From Flectonema sp. DT1601 (taxonomy: Eukaryota > Euglenozoa > Diplonemea > Diplonemida > Diplonemidae), in NCBI GenBank assembly GCA_964019425.1, contig OZ025846.1, positions 620,001-684,000 of the forward strand: a DNA stretch of 64,000 nucleotides, given 5' to 3'. Below are positions 56,314 through 64,000 of this stretch, piece after piece (positions within the stretch are counted from its first letter, which is position 1; each line of letters starts with the position of its first letter). The notes under the pieces are model-generated. The model was not told the DNA's origin and ran no database searches. It saw nothing but the letters and a program-made list of their open reading frames with translations. Made by a program: the position numbers and the translations under genes.

Positions 56314-58440
56314 ATGGCGCTCTGTGCAGAAATCTCCAGAACAGAAACGTCGATGATGGTGTCGCATAGTGACGAGGATCGATTCCTGCCAGAATTGAAA
56401 CGACTTTCTAAAACCATGAAGCAGATAATGGAACCCGAGAATTGGTACGTCCAGCTGATGATTCGAATAAAAGTTCTACTGAGTCGGTTAGACTTCAATG
56501 GTCCAATGGGAAGGATGATTCACTTGATTTCAATAAAGTTTGGAACTTCTGTGTTGGGATACTACAACTTAGCTAAGTTGGTGTTTCGACTAAATTTATT
56601 TTTATTTATCTTCTGGTTTGCTTTGATAATCCTACCGTGGTTTAAGTACTGGAGTGGTAGAGACTGGAAAGACGAAACCGGTCGAAACGTTATCGACGAG
56701 CAGGAGTTGATTTTGAACTTCTTTGGTGCGAATCCTTCAAACAGAAGTACAGACAAGACTTGGTTTTTTTATTCTGGCTATCCTCCAAAGTTCGACAACT
56801 ATGAGATGGGTTCGATCTACGTATTGTGTGCATTAGGAACTTACGCAGTCTCATTAGTACTTGTAGTCGGTGGTATTGGTAGTGCTATTCAGAGCTCCAC
56901 ATCAAACAATGCAACCGATTCTTTTTCACTCCCCTGCTCGCTCTATGCTATGGACTGGGGAGTTGTTGACCCTCAAAGTGTTGATGAAAAGCTTCTCGGA
57001 TCTTGGATGTCAGTACAGGCTGACTATTACAGTTCTATACGAAATGCTGACTTCTTCGTCGGTCAGAAAGTTCGCTGCCTTGAAGATGAAAGTACCAAAT
57101 GGAAAGCAGGAACTATTACAAACCTTGAAGGGACAACATATACTATTTCTCTGACTTCAGACTCTTCTCTTGTTTATATTACAAACGAAGAGAAACTGGA
57201 ACCTGATCTCAAATGCGGACTCAGACCGCGCACAATTAGAAGAATAATCGGAGGAACACTTTCTTTCCTACTCTGCTGCGCTTCCTTCGTAGGACTCTAC
57301 TTCTCCGTCTTCTATCGCGAGGACATGGACAGATCGTTTCCGCTAACGTCATCGATTGTTGTGAAAACAGTTAATATTATTATCCCGAAAGTTCAGTCAG
57401 CTATCGTGTCACTTGAAAATATTAGAAATTCAGCAGAAATTGTAAAACAAGAAGTAGCTCGTGTATTTGTAATAAAGATGGCGGGTATTATATTTATGTA
57501 CATGTCTGTAAGAGAGATGGAGAAATCTGCTTCTGCTGGAGATGCCTGTCCTGAATTTCTAGTTGGTGCAATGTTCGAACAACTTTTAGTGACGGATGCT
57601 ATTGTTGACGTCTTCATTACCATCGCAGCTGCTGTTTACGCTAAGAAGTCGAAGGCTGACAGAACTGAATTCAAAGTCTCAACAGAAATCATAAACACTT
57701 TATACAAACAAGGCCTAACATGGATTGGTACTTTGTACTGCCCGATGCTTCCATTAGTATCGGCAGTTTGCACTGGTGTGGTATTCTTCGTAAAGGCGAA
57801 ATGCATGTTGTTAGTGTGTAAACCTCCTTCACAACCAGTTTCAAGTGAGGGTGCTTCTGCTACTTACAGAGCGCTTCTGTTGATTGCTTTGTTGGTTGCG
57901 ACGGTTCCTTTGTTCTCATTCGTAAATACAAAGAAAGAACATTGCGGTCCTCATGTTGAAAGTCTTACTTGTCAAGTAACAGGTACGTGTGAAACACCAA
58001 TTGAGAGTTTAAATGTTTACGTCAAAACAACAGGTCTGACAGCAGCTACTAATTGGATCTTCAGTGCTGTGGTTCTGTTTGTTGCTGTCATTTGTTGTTT
58101 AATTGTAATATACTTATTAATGATGTCTCTTATTGCTCTTAGAATTCGTTCATCAAAACAAGCGGAAGATCTCGACTGCGAACTGAAGGATTTTAAGGAA
58201 CAATTTAAGGCCATCGCTCAACCGAATGCGGATTCCCCTTCTCGCTGTGGAATTGTTGATAACGATCCGAAGTACAACATTTTAATAAAAAGAATACTTC
58301 CAACGATATCTGATGAAACAGCTAAAGCTATTCGTCCATTCATCAGCATGTCAATCCTCTCTGATGCTGAGAGACAGATGAAATCCGATGCGATAAAAAT
58401 TGAGGAAGGGAACCTTCCGGGGTCTTGTCGCCCTCTCTGA
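56314..58440 (+). CDS. TMC-family (transmembrane channel-like) protein with an inserted SH3/Tudor-like segment
   Basis: A 708-residue multi-pass membrane protein. The TMC hallmark lies in the second half: a pre-helix region (FEQLLVTDAIVDVFIT), then TLYKQGLTWIGTLYCPMLP and the following helix and CKPPSQP. The first half has the matching start (KFGTSVLGYYNL, then a TM helix). About eight or more hydrophobic helices are visible. TMC proteins are ion-channel-like and linked to mechanosensation in animals. Between early helices there is an extra segment (about residues 246-300; VGQKVRCLEDESTKWKAG, then alternating beta-strands) that looks like a small SH3 or Tudor-like barrel. No intron was seen. 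A 6-bp hairpin TTTGAT/ATCAAA follows the stop (58443-58461). Confidence 0.88.
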   Translation: MALCAEISRTETSMMVSHSDEDRFLPELKRLSKTMKQIMEPENWYVQLMIRIKVLLSRLDFNGPMGRMIHLISIKFGTSVLGYYNLAKLVFRLNLFLFIFWFALIILPWFKYWSGRDWKDETGRNVIDEQELILNFFGANPSNRSTDKTWFFYSGYPPKFDNYEMGSIYVLCALGTYAVSLVLVVGGIGSAIQSSTSNNATDSFSLPCSLYAMDWGVVDPQSVDEKLLGSWMSVQADYYSSIRNADFFVGQKVRCLEDESTKWKAGTITNLEGTTYTISLTSDSSLVYITNEEKLEPDLKCGLRPRTIRRIIGGTLSFLLCCASFVGLYFSVFYREDMDRSFPLTSSIVVKTVNIIIPKVQSAIVSLENIRNSAEIVKQEVARVFVIKMAGIIFMYMSVREMEKSASAGDACPEFLVGAMFEQLLVTDAIVDVFITIAAAVYAKKSKADRTEFKVSTEIINTLYKQGLTWIGTLYCPMLPLVSAVCTGVVFFVKAKCMLLVCKPPSQPVSSEGASATYRALLLIALLVATVPLFSFVNTKKEHCGPHVESLTCQVTGTCETPIESLNVYVKTTGLTAATNWIFSAVVLFVAVICCLIVIYLLMMSLIALRIRSSKQAEDLDCELKDFKEQFKAIAQPNADSPSRCGIVDNDPKYNILIKRILPTISDETAKAIRPFISMSILSDAERQMKSDAIKIEEGNLPGSCRPL

Positions 58441-59111
58441 ACTTTGATCAGAGAAATCAAACTTTTACCAATTGCCAATCTCCCCTCTTTTGATACGACC
58501 CATAATGCTATATAATCATACAGTATTATATTGTATTTATATTATGAATATGCTCAAAACAGTTATCTCCTTTTTGAACTTCTTGTGTCTTTTAAAGATC
58601 TGTCTAATCACCCGAAAATTATTATTTTCTGCGTCAGAATGCAGAGTGAGTAGAGCTGAAGATAAGTTAATGAAAAAGAAGTGTTTTCAACTATCTCGGT
58701 AAACTTATTTATGTCTCGTTAGTTATCCCTTTTCAGGGAATTAAACCACAGGGGTACGGAATGAGAATTGTTATTTTTTTTTTTTTTTTTTTTTTTTTGT
58801 ACCTACAAACCCGTTGTCCAGTAGAAAGAGAATTGTGGCAGCGTAACTAACCTATTCCTTTATTAGGATTTTGTAAACAAAAAAAAAAAAGGTGTGAGTA
58901 AAAAAGTAAAAAGCGAAGTTTGCCGATTATTTTTTTGATGCAAACTTTGTTTTTTTTGTATTTACACGAAATACTTCAGACATTTACACAAGAGTCTTCC
59001 AGTTTCAGATCGGAAGCGTTGTTAGTAGTTCAGTTATTACTAACACCTGATGAACAACAACTTCTATCATAACATTTCATTCTTTCTAAAGTTATACACA
59101 AACCTAAAGAG
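58441..59111. other. Spacer with a SINE-like repeat
   Basis: Holds the repeat at 58799-58928. TTCTTTCTAAAG near 59091 may be the acceptor for the next gene. No other feature was seen. Confidence 0.55.
58799..58928 (-). mobile_element. SINE-like retroposed repeat, copy 2
   Basis: Same element as 41813-41950, same orientation, with its poly(A) tail seen as a T run at 58773-58798. The copies differ by a few substitutions and small indels. Its source gene is unknown. Confidence 0.6.
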
Positions 59112-59418
59112 ATGCCACACTTTGCGTACGATGTTCATGCAAGTTCTGACATTAGCGGACACAACTTTTCCGTTCAAACACACTCGAGTCTCTCCAAGTG
59201 CCTGAGGAGTTGTGACAACAACAGCAGATGTGAGGGTATTTCATACTCTCAGACTGCTAGTGGTAATAACTGCTGGTATGTTAGTGACGGACTTTAGAGT
59301 TTCTGGCTTATCTTTTAATTACAAAATCAAAACAAACAGGCTACAAACCAAAAACCCTGAGTCTGGCATCCGCAAGGTATCGTCAGGCCAGTGGGATGTC
59401 CTCATCAAGAAGAAGTAA
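59112..59418 (+). CDS. Small PAN/apple-domain protein
   Basis: Two exons, 59112-59275 and 59340-59418, give 80 residues. The cysteine pattern (C30, C34, C40, C54) with CLRSCDNNSRCEGISY and NNCWLQ matches a PAN/apple fold, which binds proteins or sugars outside cells. There is no signal peptide at this start, which is odd for such a domain; an earlier exon may be missing. The 64-bp intron splits a Trp codon, with donor GTATGT and acceptor AAACAAACAG. The neighbour is a secreted EGF-repeat protein. Confidence 0.75.
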
Positions 59419-59513
59419 TTTCCATACATAAGTACGCCGTGTAAAAGGGAAGGTATTAGAACACTTACAATCACCTTAAAGTGAACAACCTGCTAATAGC
59501 ATAATTATGCACA

Positions 59514-59544
<31 letters not shown>

Positions 59545-59807
59545 TGACAAAAAAAATTAAACAAAAAACAAAAAGATTAACACTTGTCTCTAGTGACACT
59601 ACACAATACACGTCCGTTGCTCAAGAGATTTGTTTCCGGTCGATAATTCTTTTCTTTTTGATATAACAGTTTGTTATTGCGGTGTCAATATGTAATGTTG
59701 TACTGAAGGGACCGTATGAATTACTGTAGTTACCGATTAGCGATTAGATGCCTTGATCCCACAGACGGTTATAATGTTTCCCAAAGACTACTAAGCCAAC
59801 ATATTAT
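59419..59807. other. Spacer before the EGF gene
   Basis: Contains a T run near 59517-59541. The frame is open from 59716 but precedes the acceptor. No separate gene was seen. Confidence 0.55.
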
Positions 59808-59819
59808 TACTCCCCACAG
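59808..59819 (+). promoter_or_regulatory. Acceptor before the EGF-repeat gene
   Basis: TTACTCCCCACAG ends at 59819; the ATG at 59839 follows 19 nt later and begins a signal peptide. Confidence 0.6.
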
Positions 59820-59838
59820 CTTAACTTTAAAACTTCAA

Positions 59839-61062
59839 ATGAGAACTCTCATCGTTGCTACGCTGCTGTCTTCGGCTGCAGGTGTGGTTATTGACTGCGT
59901 TCCAGGCTGTGACGCGGCAACCCAAAGCTGCGAGCTTGGCGTTTGTGAATGCCTCCCTGGATATAAGAATCAAATTTTTGCAGGACTTCCTTGCGTTGAC
60001 ATCGATGAGTGCAATGAGAACCCTGGTATTTGCGGTAGCAACTCGATCTGTACAAACAAAAACCCTTCTTACAGTTGTGAGTGTGATACTGGATTTGAGG
60101 ATGTCTCAGGTAATTGCGTTGACATCGATGAATGTGCAACTGGTGCCCACACCTGCCCTCCTGCAACTGACTGCCAGAACACGTCTCCGTTATACGATTG
60201 TGTCAGCCAACCGTTAAACTGCCCACCCGGTTTCTTCGACGCTGGTGGATCCTGTCAGGACATCAATGAGTGTTTATCTAGTACACATCCGCACAACTGT
60301 TTGACTGGTTCCACTTGCGAGAACAATGATGGCGGATTCACTTGTAATTCCTCTCCTTGTCCACCACCTCAGATTAGGCACATCGTTTTGGGATGTTTAC
60401 CACCACCAAGCTGTCCAATGGGTCACTCATGGACAGGAACTATGTGTGCTGATATCGATGAATGCGCATCTGGAACAGTGTGCTCAGTGGGTGAAGTTTG
60501 CCAGAACAACATTGGAAGCTATTCCTGTATCCCTGCTCCCCCTGCTCCTCAGTGTGTTGATGTTGAAACGAAGATTCCGTCTGTCGTAGCGTGGCCGTCA
60601 TCCGCCGTCCACAAGCAGGCTTCTCAACACTTTCACTTCAACTCCTTCCCGCAGTACCTCGATGGTACTAAGATGTACATTCCAGATATCACTCAGGGAA
60701 GTGATCTCCACTTGACTTGCTGCAAGGATGAGTGTCAGTTCTTTGTTGCTATGTACAGATGCCTTCCTTGCTCGTCGATGCACTCCGGCGGATTTGACAC
60801 TGGGCTTTCTTCGGCTGCTTGGGAATCAACCTCTTGCGCTCCTGCCTTCAATGTGGTTGGCAGAAGCGATGGACCAAAACCGATGGTTGTCTTCCACAAA
60901 GTGCTTCAGAAAGGAGAAGCACACACTTTGTCGCTCGCTCCTGCGACCTCTGGAATCCCCTTCATTGCTGTCTTTCAGAAGGATGTTCCTGACGCAGTCT
61001 CTTGTCCTCTGAACAGGGGACCGTTTGCAGCACAGAACCCAAGGGACTGCAGCGTCTGTTAG
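59839..61062 (+). CDS. Secreted protein with calcium-binding EGF repeats
   Basis: A 407-residue protein with an N-terminal signal peptide (MRTLIVATLLSSAAGVV). It carries at least four EGF-type units; the calcium-binding ones show DIDECNEN, DIDECATG, DINECLSS and DIDECASG, with the usual six cysteines. The last about 150 residues form a cysteine-containing domain I do not recognise (FHFNSFPQYLDG, LTCCKDECQFFVAMYRC). Such proteins sit on the cell surface or in the matrix. There is no C-terminal membrane helix, so it is likely secreted. The signal peptide fits the start at 59839 rather than the upstream in-frame ATG at 59716. No intron was seen. Confidence 0.88.
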   Translation: MRTLIVATLLSSAAGVVIDCVPGCDAATQSCELGVCECLPGYKNQIFAGLPCVDIDECNENPGICGSNSICTNKNPSYSCECDTGFEDVSGNCVDIDECATGAHTCPPATDCQNTSPLYDCVSQPLNCPPGFFDAGGSCQDINECLSSTHPHNCLTGSTCENNDGGFTCNSSPCPPPQIRHIVLGCLPPPSCPMGHSWTGTMCADIDECASGTVCSVGEVCQNNIGSYSCIPAPPAPQCVDVETKIPSVVAWPSSAVHKQASQHFHFNSFPQYLDGTKMYIPDITQGSDLHLTCCKDECQFFVAMYRCLPCSSMHSGGFDTGLSSAAWESTSCAPAFNVVGRSDGPKPMVVFHKVLQKGEAHTLSLAPATSGIPFIAVFQKDVPDAVSCPLNRGPFAAQNPRDCSVC

Positions 61063-62119
61063 AATTTTCTTTCGTCCGCTTTCTGCTGTGACACCTCCTC
61101 CTCATTTAACTTCTTTTCTTTTCTTTTCTTTTCTCATTTTTATTTCTTTCTCTCCATTTTGATCCTGCTTGACCAGTAGAATTCTTCTATTCACAAGAAT
61201 AGGAGAAACTCTGATTGAAGAGGAAAAGACGATGCAATGTTTCTTCTTCGGTCCCTTCAATTGGATATTATTTCTTTTCAACTCCGATCTCGTTGGTGAA
61301 GAGGAATTGCAGAACGATTGGTTTACTCCCTTCACGTCCCTACAATCTTTTAATGTTGACAATATCGATAGAATCACAACTGGTCTTTTAAAGAAAAAAA
61401 TAGCCGAAATAATGGCGCAGCTGTGATGTGATGTGATGTGAATCCTTTTTGAAGAAAAAGGCAATCGCAAGTCACGTCGTGTTCCCTTTCCTGATGACAT
61501 CTCTGCAGCGGGTGAATAGTTAAGTACCCGGTGCTATTATGCTTTTCAATCGTTGCATCTCCCCTCCATTTATGAGATTTCATTATGAGTGCAGTGTTCC
61601 CAGGTGTTTCAAACATTTTAGAAGGTGTGGAAAAAGTTTGAGTCACTAGGCGAGAAACTGCTAATCAAACAAAAACATGAATCTGCGTGTGAAACCCACT
61701 CGAATTAGAAGATCAAAAACACAATAAAATCACATCAGATTCTCAGACTCCCTCTCTGCAAACCCACAACGGATTAGTCAACAATTTTTTTTTTTTTTTT
61801 TTTTTTTTTGCAAATTTTCTTTCTTTTTAAACTTTGGCTTAATAAGACAAGGCGAATTATTTTTACAATTCCGTTTCGGAAGAATGTAAAATATAAAATA
61901 GAAGCTGCAGCAACACCTCATGATAATGATTCTGTGGACTCGTTACTCCTTCTACCGCCGTCACTTATGTTTTCTCTTTTTTCTTTGTTATCAACAAATC
62001 CATTCTCTGTTAAAAAGAACTTTTTAGCATCCCGCATTCGAGCGGGTCACGAAAAACAGAGCAATAGTTTCTCTCAGTTGATAATGTTATTTCTTGTTTG
62101 GTATTCAAGGTTCTTACAC
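61063..62119. other. Spacer before the EF-hand/WD40 gene
   Basis: A TTTTC tract lies at about 61111-61140 and a TGATG microsatellite near 61421-61441. A 7-bp hairpin CCTTTTT/AAAAAGG lies about 61444-61461. A 65-residue frame from 61232 was considered and not accepted. Confidence 0.5.
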
Positions 62120-62133
62120 ACTTTTATTGTCAG
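62120..62133 (+). promoter_or_regulatory. Acceptor before the EF-hand/WD40 gene
   Basis: ACTTTTATTGTCAG ends at 62133; the ATG at 62145 is 11 nt later. Confidence 0.55.
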
Positions 62134-62144
62134 GTTGGGAGGAC

Positions 62145-64000
62145 ATGAACACCGCACACGGCTGGCCCGGCTCCAGTTTGGAAGTCCTCAGCGTCGATGA
62201 GCTTCGTCTTTTGGTAGAAAAGTTCTTTTTTTCTGGGAAGGTCGCTCAGGAGCTTACTCAGGAGGAATTTATCGATGCATTCAGATCAGTTGCATCAGAC
62301 AAGAGTCGAATAAATGAAGAGGATTTACTCAAATTGTTCCTGCACATCGATGCCAATGCCTCGGGCGCTATTGACTGGTGCGAACTAGCGGAGTACTTCA
62401 GTGCCCTCACTAGAAATGAGGGTGGGTTGGCGAGTACATTGAGCATTTCGATTAACAAACATCTGAAGTCAAAGCGTCAGCAAAAAGAAGTTTATCACAA
62501 AGGAAAGGTAACTCGAATAGTACCACATCCTGACTTGAATGTTTATTATTCAGCTGCTGAAGATGGTGCAGTCAAGGTATGGGATGCCGACACACTTGAA
62601 CACACGGGTACACTACACAACGGCTCCGTCTGCTGTAACGACATTTGTTACCTTCCAAGGAGCGACGTTCTTGCCGTCAGCACGGCAGACAATCTCGTCA
62701 CACTCTACAATTGCAAAACTGGTACGTACTTTAGTCATTTTATTACAAACCGTTAACGGCATTTACCTTCTATATAAAACTTGTGACCACAAACAGGAAA
62801 GGTAAAAGTCTCTTTAAAGGGCAAGAAAAGGCGTTATGGCGCACCGCGTAATTCGGAAATCACGACCAGGAACCAATTTCGTGTACCATTGCACACGCCG
62901 GCGACAACATTCTTTGGAAGACAGCCAATTGGACTTGAAGGAACTCGAGTAATGCACATGTTGGAGAGGCGCGACAATACGTTACTACAGCGGATGTGGG
63001 CAGCTGAGAAAGTTCGCGACAAGTTCTCGGTGACGGTGGCTCCAGAAATGGGAGACCCGGCATATGGACTCGGTTGTTATCAGTGCGGTGAGGCCAATGG
63101 AAGAGAATTGTTGCTGATGGGGCTCTCTGACGGCCAAGTTCAACTTTACAACACAAATTTTGACACAGACGTGCAAGTGCTGAAGGCAAAGTCTCGCTGG
63201 AACATCCACTCTGACGCTGTTACTGTTATTAAAGCATTGAGGGATAGGGAGTGTGTGTTAACTGCTTCACTGGATTCGAATATTCATGTCGTCCATGCCG
63301 AAAAGGGAGTTGTTCTCAGAACACTACATGGCATGAGAGGTTCATCAGGAACACTTGAGCCCCTATCTCGACATCAAAAAGGTGTTCTTTCCCTCGACTA
63401 CAGCCCCGATTTGAAAATGATAGTGAGCTGTGGTTTGGAGCGGCACGTTTTAGTTTGGAACCCTTTCGTAACATCTCCCTTGGCTTCATTACCTGGGCAC
63501 ATGGATCGAGTTGTGTCAGCAGAGTTCAACACTCGAGACAGTCAAATAATTACTTTATCTCAGGATAAGATTATTAGAATTTGGGATGTCCGCACTTATC
63601 GAGTTATCCAGCAAGAGAAGGATCGGTGTCTGGAGGCAAACTGTCGGGTTTCACCAGGTGCGCTAATTTTCGATCATAAACGAAATAGAATTGTAATGTC
63701 TAACACCAGGCTCTATGTTAGACAAGTTGGTCAGGGAACAAGTGGATCAGGTCCAACTCACATCACCAGAAAGGATCCAATAACAATGCTCTGTCTCACA
63801 GTTAATGTGGGTTCACTCCTTTTTAGCTCCGACACTCACTTTGTCAAGGTTTGGGATATGTCTAAAGAGAAGGCGATGATCGCATTTCATGTTGAAGGGG
63901 GTGTTGCTGGATTCTGCCTGGACACCGAAACAGAGAGACGGCTCTTTGTTGCAAATTCCGAGAACTCCGGTGCCCAAATCTGGAACTACGGATCCGGACA
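62145..64000 (+). CDS. EF-hand and WD40-repeat protein (3' end outside the window)
   Basis: Exon 1 is 62145-62721; exon 2 starts at 62797 and stays open to the window end. The N-terminal part has a calcium-binding EF-hand loop (DANASGAIDWCE, about residues 69-80) and perhaps a second degenerate hand before it. WD40 blades follow (VKVWDADTLEH, VLVWNPF, IRIWDVRTYR, VKVWDMSK), each a small beta-propeller blade. This order resembles WDR64/WDR49/EFCAB8-type proteins found in cilia, so an axonemal role is a fair inference. The intron (62722-62796, 75 bp) has an unusual donor GTACGT and the A/C-rich acceptor CACAAACAG. At least 590 residues are visible. Confidence 0.9.

Noticed and set aside
61232-61426. 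65-residue frame between the EGF and WD40 genes
   Set aside because: Some coding character, but no recognised motif and no convincing acceptor; left undecided.

Overview
This is nuclear DNA of a flagellated protist. It carries an axonemal dynein heavy chain, spliceosomal introns of mostly 60-90 bp, large receptor-type cyclases, and intergenic DNA full of A and T runs of 15-30 nt. Eighteen genes are well supported and all lie on the + strand. Nearly every start codon sits 2-60 nt downstream of a CAG or TAG acceptor, usually behind a pyrimidine tract, with no matching donor in between. The first gene is an eIF4E whose N-terminal extension carries several PAM2-like (PABP-binding) motifs, the arrangement known from trypanosomatid EIF4E4. 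One-strand gene order, trans-splice-like acceptors and this eIF4E together suggest a euglenozoan with spliced-leader trans-splicing that still has cis-introns. That placement is inference; no spliced-leader RNA gene was seen in the window.

Layout: eIF4E (0.3-1.5 kb). A long non-coding stretch (1.5-7.1 kb) with two families of covarying RNA hairpins (2.23-3.33 kb) and a 1.39-kb foldback-type element (3.95-5.34 kb). A ten-exon inner-arm dynein heavy chain (7.1-20.5 kb). A protein with three copies of an unrecognised about 55-residue repeat, then a PH-domain protein (21.3-23.4 kb). Two tandem paralogous membrane adenylyl cyclases (27.0-35.1 kb). A 4.8-kb gap with a rearranged LSU rRNA fragment (37.2 kb). 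An LRR dual-specificity phosphatase (39.9-42.1 kb). A U1A/U2B''-type RRM protein, a metallophosphoesterase, twinfilin and a small membrane protein (45.2-50.0 kb). A possibly mitochondrial unknown protein, two cold-shock-domain proteins with arginine-rich tails and a TMC-family channel-like protein (52.6-58.4 kb). A small PAN-domain protein, an EGF-repeat secreted protein and an EF-hand/WD40 protein cut by the window end (59.1-64.0 kb).

The genes do not form one pathway. Shared themes are flagellum or cytoskeleton (dynein, EF-hand/WD40 protein, twinfilin), membrane sensing (two cyclases, TMC, EGF and PAN proteins) and RNA handling (eIF4E, RRM protein, cold-shock proteins). The most interesting non-protein signals are the hairpin families A and B, whose stems change in sequence but keep pairing while the internal loops stay fixed; a cis-intron acceptor signal that is A/C-rich and lacks a pyrimidine tract, unlike the acceptors before start codons; and strong 3'UTR hairpins, including a cloverleaf-like fold behind the RRM gene.
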